In this document: positions 45,671 through 54,046 of the stretch, in pieces
How positions within the stretch are numbered: position 1 is the stretch's first letter
Layout: every line of letters starts with the position of its first letter
Origin: Saccharomycopsis crataegensis
Lineage: Eukaryota; Ascomycota; Saccharomycetes; Ascoideales; Saccharomycopsidaceae
Direction: 5' to 3'
Length of the DNA: 64,000 nt
NCBI RefSeq assembly: GCF_037102585.1
Contig: NW_027043822.1
Span: forward strand, 893,001 to 957,000
Translations under genes and position numbers: made by a program
The notes under the pieces: model-generated
Database searches by the model: none
The model's input: the letters and a program-made list of their open reading frames with translations, nothing else
What the model was told of the DNA's origin: nothing

Positions 45671-47203
45671 TTACTCCCTAATAATATTAGTACTCAATAG
45701 CCTGTAGGGTTTTCTGGAAAGTTCATAAAGCTCATCGGTGAAGTTTGCTAAAAATGTTCCTGGACCCTTGCTTTGTTGACCAGCAAGATAACCGGCTTCC
45801 TTATATAGGGCAACAGCATCTATTGCAGCTTCAAATGTATGAAAGTATGAACAAACAGCCAAATATGATGCAATAACACCACCCAATGCACAACCTGATG
45901 CAGTGATCTTACCCATTAATTCATGACCACCTGAAATAAAACAAACTCTAGGTTTTTTTGTTGGAATGATACCATCAACAATAATATCTTTTTTTCCTGT
46001 CATTACAATAACGGCTTGCGTCTTCACAGCAAGTTTGGATAGAATATCAACAATTTCTAAGTCATTTAAGTTCAAATCAGAATCGACTCCTCTCATGGTA
46101 ACACCATTTGCTCCGGCAAGGGAACAAATTTCTGCCATGTTACCCTTTATAACACTATAGCGACCATGTTCTATCATCATTTTAGCTATTTCACGTCTTG
46201 GTTGTGTAGCTCCACAAGCAACAGGATCATAAATAATTGGAACCATATGTGCATTGTACTCGCTGATTGCCTTCTTATACATATGAATTGATGCATTGGA
46301 CATTGTCCCTGTATTCATACAAAGGCTTCCTTTTGAAATTTTGGCAAAGAAGCTAAATTCTTCTGAAAGTTCAGACATTATAGGTGAGCCTCCAATCGCA
46401 ATACATACATTTGCCGAAAAGTATTTAGCTACAGCGTTCGTGATGAAATGAGTAAGTGGCTTTTCTTGAACAATGTTTGGGTGTTTGTAAGGATGAAGAG
46501 CTTCTTCATTATCGTAAGCCAAGTTAATACTTCTGAGGGTTTCCTTGGTAGCAAGAGAAGCATCATGACTGGCCATTATACAAGAAACAACAGCAGCACC
46601 ATTTGTACAAAAATCTTTATATCGACACTCATTCAAAGTCCTGGTGATATTGTACTTATTTAAGCCACCAATAATGACACTTTTCATTTCTGGTTTACCA
46701 TCATGAAGAACTTCCAAAATCTTTTTAATACCTCCCGGTCCCAAAATTGGTTTAGTCATTTCTTTTGTGGTTGTTGAATAAGCAGATCCAATACCAAGAT
46801 AATCAATTCTCGCAGTTGATTTGATTGCTGCCATTGCATCTCGTTCGTTATTAACCGTGACACCAAGAATTTTATCCTGGCCAATCTTCTCACGAGCCTC
46901 CTCCGCAGCCATATCATCTTGGCCAACATGAACACCTTCAGCATCGATGGCTAGAGCAACATCGATTCTATCATTTATAAGCAAAGGAACATTATATTTT
47001 TTGGTAATTTGATGTAGCTTCCTGGCTCTATCAATAAAGTGATCGGTATCAAGATTTTTTTCTCTTAACTGGACAATAGTCACACCATTTTGTAAAGCCT
47101 TTTCTACTTGATCATAAAAGTCTAAACTTTCAGGAACGATTTCACTGTTGGTCACTAAATAAAGACTATAATCTATCGTATTTTTATCGATTGTTAGAGA
47201 CAT
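45671..47203 (-). CDS. THI6: Thiamine-phosphate pyrophosphorylase / hydroxyethylthiazole kinase
   Basis: A bifunctional enzyme of 510 residues (S. cerevisiae Thi6: 540). The N-terminal half is ThiE, a TIM barrel joining HMP-PP and HET-P to thiamine phosphate: VQLREKNLDTDHFIDRA, LLINDRIDVALAIDAEGVHVGQDD, and LGIGSAYSTTTKEMTKPILGPGGI. The C-terminal half (about 240-510) is ThiM, the thiazole kinase: PLTHFITNAVAKYFSANVCIAIGGSPIM at its start, DPVACGATQPRR, and SGGHELMGKITASGCALGG with the catalytic Cys. Both halves look complete. It diverges from THI20, which supplies one of its substrates, across 390 bp. Confidence 0.97.
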   Translation of the reverse strand: MSLTIDKNTIDYSLYLVTNSEIVPESLDFYDQVEKALQNGVTIVQLREKNLDTDHFIDRARKLHQITKKYNVPLLINDRIDVALAIDAEGVHVGQDDMAAEEAREKIGQDKILGVTVNNERDAMAAIKSTARIDYLGIGSAYSTTTKEMTKPILGPGGIKKILEVLHDGKPEMKSVIIGGLNKYNITRTLNECRYKDFCTNGAAVVSCIMASHDASLATKETLRSINLAYDNEEALHPYKHPNIVQEKPLTHFITNAVAKYFSANVCIAIGGSPIMSELSEEFSFFAKISKGSLCMNTGTMSNASIHMYKKAISEYNAHMVPIIYDPVACGATQPRREIAKMMIEHGRYSVIKGNMAEICSLAGANGVTMRGVDSDLNLNDLEIVDILSKLAVKTQAVIVMTGKKDIIVDGIIPTKKPRVCFISGGHELMGKITASGCALGGVIASYLAVCSYFHTFEAAIDAVALYKEAGYLAGQQSKGPGTFLANFTDELYELSRKPYRLLSTNIIRE

Positions 47204-47593
47204 ATTGCTCCGTGTCTAGAGGTGTAACTCAATTCAAATCTAAAATTCTGGACCTGTTTATTATTCAGAATTTTGAAAGATGAATTATATTTTGATAAAT
47301 TACTTTTGAGATCATGAGTAAAACAATTTTTTATTTTTTTTTTTATTTTTTTCTGATAAAGTGATTGGTAGTTGAAGATCTACTATGTATGACGTTTTCA
47401 CAGTCATCCGATGTGCAGATGATCCCCGCGCATCTATTGGCCAGCCATATTGTGCACGGCGGTGTCCGGTAAGCTTGCAATTTAGAAAAGACAAAAAAAT
47501 TGTCCTTTAGATCCCATGATTGCCTGGTAATGAAAATATTTCTAATTCTCTGTGATATGAGTTCTTATTTACAAGGATACCGATAGCGTTTGA
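47204..47593. promoter_or_regulatory. Shared THI6-THI20 divergent promoter
   Basis: 390 bp between the two start codons. AT-rich ends flank a GC-richer core (about 47400-47475) with several dyad-like motifs: GTGCACGGCGGTGTCCGG and ATCCGATGTGCAGATGATCC. Expression of THI genes in yeast depends on Thi2/Thi3/Pdc2 and thiamine shortage; the core is the probable control region, by inference from position and composition. Confidence 0.5.
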
Positions 47594-49234
47594 ATGACAA
47601 AATTTAAGGTTTTCGAGATCCATCTTTACGAACACGATTCACTTGAATTGATTGTTCCATTAAACACAGCCAACTTACCGGCTGTGTTGACAGTTGCAGG
47701 CTCAGACTCTTCCGGTGGTGCTGGTATTGAGGCTGACCTAAAAACAATAATTGCACACAAATGCTATGGGCTAACCGGTATTACTACATTGACTGCTCAA
47801 AATACTACAGGAGTTGAAGATGTACTCACTATTTCACAATCCATGATGAAGTCTATTTTGGATGCTAACTTCAGTGATATCAAAATTAGTTCTATAAAAA
47901 CAGGTTTGCTCACCAAAGAATCAATTGCCGCTCTAAAATATGCCATCGACAAGTATGAATACAAAAACAATCTTGTGGTAGATCCAGTTATGGTCAGCAC
48001 TTCCGGTTTTGAATTTATGAAGTCAGATCTTTTTGAATGTATCAATCGAGAGATCGGAAATTCTATCACAATAATTACTCCAAACTTGCTTGAGGCTAAA
48101 GCAATCATAAATACTTTAAGTGGTAAAAATCTTTATACAAATGAACCATTGGAAACTATTGAAGAAATGTATATGATGTGTCGCAAAATTTTTGATCTAA
48201 CTGGAATAGAAAATATTCTTATTAAAGGTGGTCATCAGAAATGGAAGCAACAAGATCTTTTAACCGATACTCTTTATTGTTCAGAGAACGATTCTTATTA
48301 TGTTTTTCATTCCAAGATGATTGATTCTGTTCATACACATGGTACCGGTTGCACCCTATCTTCAGCAATTGCGTCAAATATGGCTCACGGCTTATCCATT
48401 ATCAATGCTGTTGCCAATGGTATTATTTACGTTCAAAATGGTATCAGATCTGCACCTGGTTTCGGAAGAGGCAATGGACCATTAAATCATATACAAAGCT
48501 TCAAATTATTCAATTATGAAGCAATTGTTGAAGACAAATCTTTCAAATTACCATTTAGCGAAGGGGAAGCTTTCAAATTTTTATTTAATCATCCTAGAAT
48601 TGCAAAACATTGGCAAGAATATATTAATCACCCATTCATGTTTAAAGTGAGAGATATGTCATTACCATTAGAAAAATTTAGGCACTTTATTCAACAAGAT
48701 TATGTGTATCTTATAAATTATTCACATATAATGTCATATTTGGCCACATATAGTACTTCCAAAGAAGATTTTAGAAGTGATTTGGCTAAATTATTTGCCT
48801 TGCACGAAGAAATGAATAAAACAGGGGATATCATCTCTCTATTGAATGATGATCCAACCAAAGGGTTTGAGCCTAACCCTACAAACAAAGAATATATGGA
48901 AAAGTTGCTAGATATTGCAACCAATACAGGTGATGCTTTAGACATCACCACTGCACTTACACCGTGCTTCCACGGCTATTCCATAGCTGCTCATAATGCC
49001 AATAATTCAGTCAAGAAGTATCATAAAGCTGATAAATTAACTACTGAAGTATACACCCGTTGGATCGATGGCAATTTGCAGACAGTTTATAGTGAAGCTT
49101 GCAAGGTTTCGGAGATAGAGTTCAATGCATTAATTCGAAAGCGTTGTAAAAGCCAGCAAAAACTTGATAGAGTTATTGAGATATTTGAAACTTTTACTAA
49201 ACTTGAAGTCCAATTCTGGAGTAGATGTATTTAA
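47594..49234 (+). CDS. THI20: Hydroxymethylpyrimidine (phosphate) kinase fused to thiaminase II
   Basis: 546 residues, the length of yeast Thi20/21/22. The N-terminal ThiD domain (about 28-295) phosphorylates HMP and HMP-P: VLTVAGSDSSGGAGIEADLKTI at its start, TTLTAQNTTGV, DPVMVSTSGFEF, and HTHGTGCTLSSAIA with the anion hole and catalytic Cys near 251. The C-terminal TenA domain (about 310-546) is the salvage thiaminase II: its catalytic Cys is C458 in LTPCFHGYS, followed by YTRWIDGN. Keeping that Cys suggests an active TenA (Thi20-like; Thi22 lacks HMP-kinase activity). Position head to head with THI6 supports a joint thiamine role. Confidence 0.96.
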   Translation: MTKFKVFEIHLYEHDSLELIVPLNTANLPAVLTVAGSDSSGGAGIEADLKTIIAHKCYGLTGITTLTAQNTTGVEDVLTISQSMMKSILDANFSDIKISSIKTGLLTKESIAALKYAIDKYEYKNNLVVDPVMVSTSGFEFMKSDLFECINREIGNSITIITPNLLEAKAIINTLSGKNLYTNEPLETIEEMYMMCRKIFDLTGIENILIKGGHQKWKQQDLLTDTLYCSENDSYYVFHSKMIDSVHTHGTGCTLSSAIASNMAHGLSIINAVANGIIYVQNGIRSAPGFGRGNGPLNHIQSFKLFNYEAIVEDKSFKLPFSEGEAFKFLFNHPRIAKHWQEYINHPFMFKVRDMSLPLEKFRHFIQQDYVYLINYSHIMSYLATYSTSKEDFRSDLAKLFALHEEMNKTGDIISLLNDDPTKGFEPNPTNKEYMEKLLDIATNTGDALDITTALTPCFHGYSIAAHNANNSVKKYHKADKLTTEVYTRWIDGNLQTVYSEACKVSEIEFNALIRKRCKSQQKLDRVIEIFETFTKLEVQFWSRCI

Positions 49235-49761
49235 ATATTATACACACCATATTAGGTTAGTTAATGCAGATTATAAACAATAGATACAATAGATGATGAA
49301 TATGAATGTTTAAGCAATTTTAATGACTGACAATTATGCTGATGGCGTAAGAAACATCTTATACACTCATGATATTGGAGTGTAACATAGCATCTGCGAA
49401 AGCCAGGGGTTTTTAGCGGTAGTTATCGCAAGAATTTTACAAAATCTACTATTGTGGATATAGGTGAGAAGTTTTCCCACGAGATAAAAATATGACTTCT
49501 AAGATGTGAAAATATTAAAACTCTCTTGCAAAAATTATCCGAGTTTGATTAACTGGTTGTATGGTACATCAAACTATGAGTGTAATTGGTTCTTCTGATA
49601 TCTACTGGTACAATCTGTAGAAAACAACCAGCTGTAGTGGAATATATTCATGGGCTTTTAATTCCTTGAATTGCACGAGTTGAGGGCGCTTACGATAATT
49701 AATTTAATGCTAACATAAGCAACTTTGAAGATTCCTGTGTAGTAGATACAGTCACTATGTT
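49235..49761. other. Intergenic region, nothing recognised
   Basis: AT-rich 3' flank of THI20. No gene, repeat or RNA is visible. Confidence 0.5.
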
Positions 49762-50600
49762 TCATCTACTTTTACTATTTTTTCTTCTTTCCTTTTTTGA
49801 AAATTTAATGGGAAAAATTATTGTCAACCATCCAATGAATTTATCATAAAACCATTGCCAGTCTTTCTTCCCATTGATTTTTAACTTGGCCATTTCTTCT
49901 TCTTCTCTCAAACATTCTTTTTCCTCGGCGTCAATGACATCCTTGTAGGTAAATAAGTCAGCCTCTTCAGGTTTAATAAACTTTGACTTCTTAATAATCT
50001 TATAGCCAATAAAGCAAATAAAATAAACAGGAATTCCAATGTAACCAGTGACAAAACTTTTCTAATCAAATCCTCCAATGAAAACTGTAAAACTCTTGAT
50101 TATTGCAATCATGCAACACATGAAGAGGGAAAAATAAGTGCCATAAGGCTGAAGTGGGGCATAATATATACAAAATCTCTTGTTCTGATGTATCCTTGTG
50201 CCTTGACTGCCCTTGTGAAGAAAATATATGTCACAAGAATGGAAATCCAAGTGAGCAATCCGAAAATAGAGACCACATTGACAAAATAATTAAGCACAGT
50301 TTTGGAAGATGAAGAACATGTCATGAATGCCAAGCAACAGAAAAGTCCAGCAAAAGCCAAAGAGTAAACTGGAACCCCGTTTTTGTTTGTGCGAGAGAAA
50401 ATCTTTGGAGCTTTTCCATTTGCAGATAAGCCATATATATGCCCCTAGATAACGAAGCAGGGTGACCTTTTTCTTCGGAAAGCGATTTTTGCCCTGTGTT
50501 TCGGGATAACTCAAAGCTTACTTGGCCGCAATTAGCCATATTGGAGAGGCTTCTGGTGAAAATATCTGTGTTGCTACTGCCTGGCCCCTCTGATTTAAAT
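49762..50600 (-). pseudogene. C-terminal remnant of an amino-acid permease
   Basis: On the minus strand one reads, across frames, the last third of an AAT-family (Gap1/Dip5-like) permease: GLSANGKAPKIFSRTNKNGVP (about 50430-50375), a membrane segment LAFAGLFCCLAF, another FGLLTWISILVTYIFF, then YGTYFSLFMCCMIAIIKSFTVFIGGFD, and after a stop at about 50062 the sequence KSFVTGYIGIPVYFICFIGYKII with a long acidic/basic cytosolic tail to 49762. At least two frameshifts (near 50490-50440 and 50210-50150) and one in-frame stop are seen. The first two thirds of the protein are missing upstream of about 50600. The tail with DLFTYKDVIDAEE resembles Dip5-type dicarboxylic amino-acid permeases. It is a dead gene. 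Confidence 0.8.
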
Positions 50601-50797
50601 CAAAGGTTTATTAGTGACTCTTTCGCTATATACTCTCTACACTGGCACGGCACTGCATGACGCCGCCTTGCGCAGTACCTAAATCCAGACAATTTTCCTC
50701 AATTTCTGATAATCCATTTTATCTTCGACTTTTTCTGTTTTGATAATCTTTTACTATCGACAGACCCTTAAATTTACAACTGGAATCGTCATTATCA

Positions 50798-51676
50798 ATG
50801 TCTCAATTCATCGCTATCTTATTCACGGATACTCCCCAAGTACCATACGGTTCATCAATTGCTAAGAAATACGGCGATTATGGTGATCAATCCATCAAAC
50901 TTCTTGAAGATAATATCCCTTCAAACCTTCCTCACCCGAATTACAGTTTCAAGAAGTATCGTACAAAAGAGTATATGCAATTACCTCTGGATGACGAGTT
51001 AAAAAGTTGCTGTGGAGTACTCGTCACTGGATCACGATCTGATAGTTTTGATAACCATGAAGAATGGTTGATCCAACTTGAGAAGTTCTTGGGGAAGTTG
51101 TTACTTGATGAGCAATCACCATATTATAAGAAGATTCCAGTGGTGGGAATTTGTTTTGGCCATCAATTGTTGGCTAAACTCTTTGATAATAATGGACATT
51201 CCGATGGCCACCAAATTGTTGGGAGAAACCACCAAGGATGGGAACTTGGATTGAAAGAAATCGCCATTTCTGAGAAATTCACAAAGTATGCGGAATCATT
51301 ATTACAAGAACAGTCTACAGACCAAGAAACCAGTTTCAGTACTGGGAATTTCCGCAAATTATGGCTTGTGGAATCCCATCAAGACGTTGTATATTCGGTA
51401 CCATCATCCAATCTAGATCTTTTGTCGATCGGAAGTACAAACATCTGTGAAGTTCAGGGGTTATTCGATGGGAAATCAGTGCTTACGTTCCAAGGCCATC
51501 CAGAATTTGATACTGATTTCCAAGATTATGTATTGTTGCATAGGGATGTTGATATCGGGATTTTGACGATGGATGAGTATCGGGAGATGATTGGCAAGAG
51601 TGGGAGGATCAATGATGGTTGGAAGATTGGGCAGTTGATCAATGCGTTTTATCAGAGATTTGGAGACTATGCATAA
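50798..51676 (+). CDS. Class-I glutamine amidotransferase-like protein
   Basis: 292 residues of stand-alone GATase class I fold, like yeast YLR126C and related fungal proteins. The nucleophile is C119 in VGICFGHQ, with H234 and E236 (QGHPEF) completing the triad, so the protein is probably active as a hydrolase or amidotransferase. No synthetase domain is attached, so the acceptor is unknown. A middle insert (about 155-190) is variable. The start codon has a good context (TCAATG). The gene begins about 200 bp after the permease remnant on the other strand. Confidence 0.88.
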   Translation: MSQFIAILFTDTPQVPYGSSIAKKYGDYGDQSIKLLEDNIPSNLPHPNYSFKKYRTKEYMQLPLDDELKSCCGVLVTGSRSDSFDNHEEWLIQLEKFLGKLLLDEQSPYYKKIPVVGICFGHQLLAKLFDNNGHSDGHQIVGRNHQGWELGLKEIAISEKFTKYAESLLQEQSTDQETSFSTGNFRKLWLVESHQDVVYSVPSSNLDLLSIGSTNICEVQGLFDGKSVLTFQGHPEFDTDFQDYVLLHRDVDIGILTMDEYREMIGKSGRINDGWKIGQLINAFYQRFGDYA

Positions 51677-52162
51677 ATATATAGAATTTTAATAGACCCG
51701 GTGAATTGATAGAGAACTGACTAACTGGAAGAAGCACAAGAAGCAACGGAAGTACCATAATAACGTGATCAGCATGTGATCTCAATCAGGCTACAGATCA
51801 CGTGCATATTAGGGGTGTCATGAATCACACGGCAAACCACCCCCACATCGGTATCACAACAACAAAAAAAATTGTTTTCCGCAAAAAATTACATCACTAA
51901 ATCGCTTTTTAATTTAGATAGCTGAAAAAAGGACCCTGTTTTTGTTGAGTATTCCTAATTATAGCCCGAGAGTTATCCAACTCATTTTAGGATATATAGA
52001 TTGACCCCATTGTCATTGGAATAGCGCGTTTGTCTCTCTTTTTAATCTCTCAATTACTTTGTCAATCATTTTTTACATTAGAAAAGCTCCTTTCTATTCC
52101 TTGTCAAGTGAGGTTCATTAATATATATATACATCTATTCAACAAACACATTTCCTTTTGAG
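51677..52162. promoter_or_regulatory. Intergenic region with E-box upstream of ceramide synthase
   Basis: 486 bp. A perfect CACGTG in ATCACGTG lies at 51799-51804, the Cbf1-type site, with a related ACGTGAT near 51764. AT-rich TATA-like stretch near 52120-52132, about 35 bp before the start. Nothing else seen. Confidence 0.5.
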
Positions 52163-53422
52163 ATGCCTGACTCCCTCAAAGTTTCGGAAAATACTGTCGG
52201 AAATAGAAGACGTGGGTCTTCTGTCGGTAATATGGCAACCGTGGGTCAACACGGTCTTTCCCTTCTGACCACAATTTCCAAAGATTCTAAACACAAAAGA
52301 TTAAGAAAACTCAACACCCAGAAAGTCAAGAACAAGCAGGACTTGCTCGCTAAATTCTATTACAGCTTTTTGGAATTGAATTTCAGAATGACTTGGCTCA
52401 GCCCGCTTTTGGTGGTGGTGTCGGTATTGACGTGTTATTTACTCAGTAACAACTACACCGAATCTAATCCCCTTCACATGTTCATCACCATTTCTTATAA
52501 AACCGACGAAATTGATGATAATGGGTATTATTTGTACGACAAAGGTCCCAAAGATTTTGCATTTGTGTTTTTTTATATGATTTTCTTCACATTTTTCAGA
52601 GAATTCGTGATGTCAGTGTTGCTTAAACCAATGGCGTATAAATTGAAAGTCCACAAAACTGGTAAAGTTGGGAGATTCACTGAACAGATGTATTCCATTG
52701 TATATTATGGTATCAGTTCACCATTTGGAATGTGGGTGATGATGAAGTTGCCAGTTGGTTGGTTCAACACCTATTATTTTTATGAGACTTATCCGCATAA
52801 AACGATTTTCTCATGGATGAAGGTATTTTACCTTGGTCAAGCAGCATTTTGGTCACAACAAGCTGTTGTGGTGATGTTGCAATTGGAAAAACCAAGAAAA
52901 GATTTCCAAGAATTGGTGTACCATCATATCATTACCATGTGTTTAATCTATGCTTCTTATACTTTCAATTTCACCTGGATCGGCATTGCCATTTATTTGA
53001 CAATGGATATTTCTGATTGGTTCCTCTCGTTATCCAAGGTGTTGAATTATTTGGACGCTGCGATCACCCCGGTGTTCTTTGTGCTCTTTGTTGGTCTGTG
53101 GATCTATTTTCGTCATTACCTTAACATCAAGATTTTATGGTCGGTATTGACAGAATTCGAGACCGTGGGGACTTATAGATTGGATTATCAGAATGGGGCC
53201 TACAAGTGTTTTATCAGTAAACCAATTGTGTTTGTCTTGTTGTTTGCATTGCATTTGTTGAATTTGTTTTGGTTATTCTTTATTCTCAGAATTTTGTACA
53301 GATACATTTTCCAAGGGGTCGCTAAGGACGACCGTAGTGATGATGAAGATAGCGAAGATGAAGACGACTATGAAGGGTATTCCACTGACTCGGAGGAAGA
53401 TTCTAAGGAGAAGAAGGAGTGA
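52163..53422 (+). CDS. LAG1: Ceramide synthase, Lag1/Lac1 family
   Basis: 419 residues (Lag1 411, Lac1 418). Catalyses acylation of phytosphingosine/dihydrosphingosine with very-long-chain acyl-CoA in the endoplasmic reticulum. The TLC domain (about 165-395) holds the essential double histidine H254-H255 (LVYHHIITMCLIYASYTFN) and the Lag1 motif with YLTMDISDWFLSLSKVLNYLD. There are about seven to eight hydrophobic segments. The N-terminus is basic and Ser-rich; the C-terminus is strongly acidic with Ser in CK2 context (SDDEDSED, STDSEED) and ends in Lys. CK2 phosphorylation of the tail is known for yeast ceramide synthases. LAG1 and LAC1 cannot be told apart here, and a single gene is common outside post-duplication yeasts. 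Confidence 0.93.
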   Translation: MPDSLKVSENTVGNRRRGSSVGNMATVGQHGLSLLTTISKDSKHKRLRKLNTQKVKNKQDLLAKFYYSFLELNFRMTWLSPLLVVVSVLTCYLLSNNYTESNPLHMFITISYKTDEIDDNGYYLYDKGPKDFAFVFFYMIFFTFFREFVMSVLLKPMAYKLKVHKTGKVGRFTEQMYSIVYYGISSPFGMWVMMKLPVGWFNTYYFYETYPHKTIFSWMKVFYLGQAAFWSQQAVVVMLQLEKPRKDFQELVYHHIITMCLIYASYTFNFTWIGIAIYLTMDISDWFLSLSKVLNYLDAAITPVFFVLFVGLWIYFRHYLNIKILWSVLTEFETVGTYRLDYQNGAYKCFISKPIVFVLLFALHLLNLFWLFFILRILYRYIFQGVAKDDRSDDEDSEDEDDYEGYSTDSEEDSKEKKE

Positions 53423-53630
53423 AAACAATGTGAGAAAGATTGAAGACAAAAAAAAAATATCATTCAAGTAATTACTGTTTATTTGCTCTTTTGTTGTGTT
53501 AATTGTTAACTTTTTAATTGCCATTCTTTATTGATAACTATTTAATTATTCTTTGAAGATCGATGAAGATCTTAATACCATTTAATTCTACTATTCGAAT
53601 GTTACCTGTAGAAAATAAGAAATGATAAAG

Positions 53631-53890
53631 TATAATAAAATATAATAAAATATAATAAAATATAATAAAATATAATAAAATATAATAAAATATAATAAAA
53701 TATAATAAAATATAATAAAATATAATAAAATATAATAAAATATAATAAAATATAATAAAATATAATAAAATATAATAAAATATAATAAAATATAATAAAA
53801 TATAATAAAATATAATAAAATATAATAAAATATAATAAAATATAATAAAATATAATAAAATATAATAAAATATAATAAAATATAATAAAA
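53631..53890 (+). repeat. Perfect 10-bp satellite (TATAATAAAA), 26 copies
   Basis: Twenty-six uninterrupted copies without a single mismatch. Each carries an A4 tract, so A-tracts recur every 10 bp, near the DNA helical repeat. The array ends 156 bp before the HSE1 start. It gives long open frames on the minus strand that are not genes. Confidence 0.98.
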
Positions 53891-53929
53891 TATATGTGGA
53901 AATATTTTGTTATAACAAATGAGCGAAAT

Positions 53930-53937
53930 TTACCCGG
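53930..53937 (-). promoter_or_regulatory. Reb1-type site in the HSE1 promoter
   Basis: TTACCCGG (CCGGGTAA on the minus strand), 110 bp upstream of HSE1 and 40 bp downstream of the satellite. Reb1 keeps promoters nucleosome-free in S. cerevisiae, and a poly-T tract follows as in many such promoters. Confidence 0.55.
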
Positions 53938-54046
53938 TATTGGTATCACATCGCCTACTTTTTTTTGGTAGTGGCAAATTGTTACACCTTTTAATAACCA
54001 GTAATCAACCATCCAATATTTAAATTACCATATTATCTATCTTTTC

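Larger units (their letters stand above)
53423..54046. other. Ceramide synthase 3' flank and HSE1 promoter
   Basis: 624 bp, 260 of which are the 10-bp satellite. After it come a Reb1-type site and a poly-T tract (about 53960-53966). No gene seen. Confidence 0.7.

Noticed and set aside
47204-47593. TPP riboswitch in front of THI6 or THI20
   Set aside because: The conserved TPP aptamer words (CTGAGA with downstream ACCTGATCTGG-type core) are not present; CTGAGA occurs only in the unrelated repeat at 14371-14430.
53602-54012. 136-codon minus-strand frame with repeated Ile/Tyr/Leu/Phe
   Set aside because: It translates the 10-bp satellite only.
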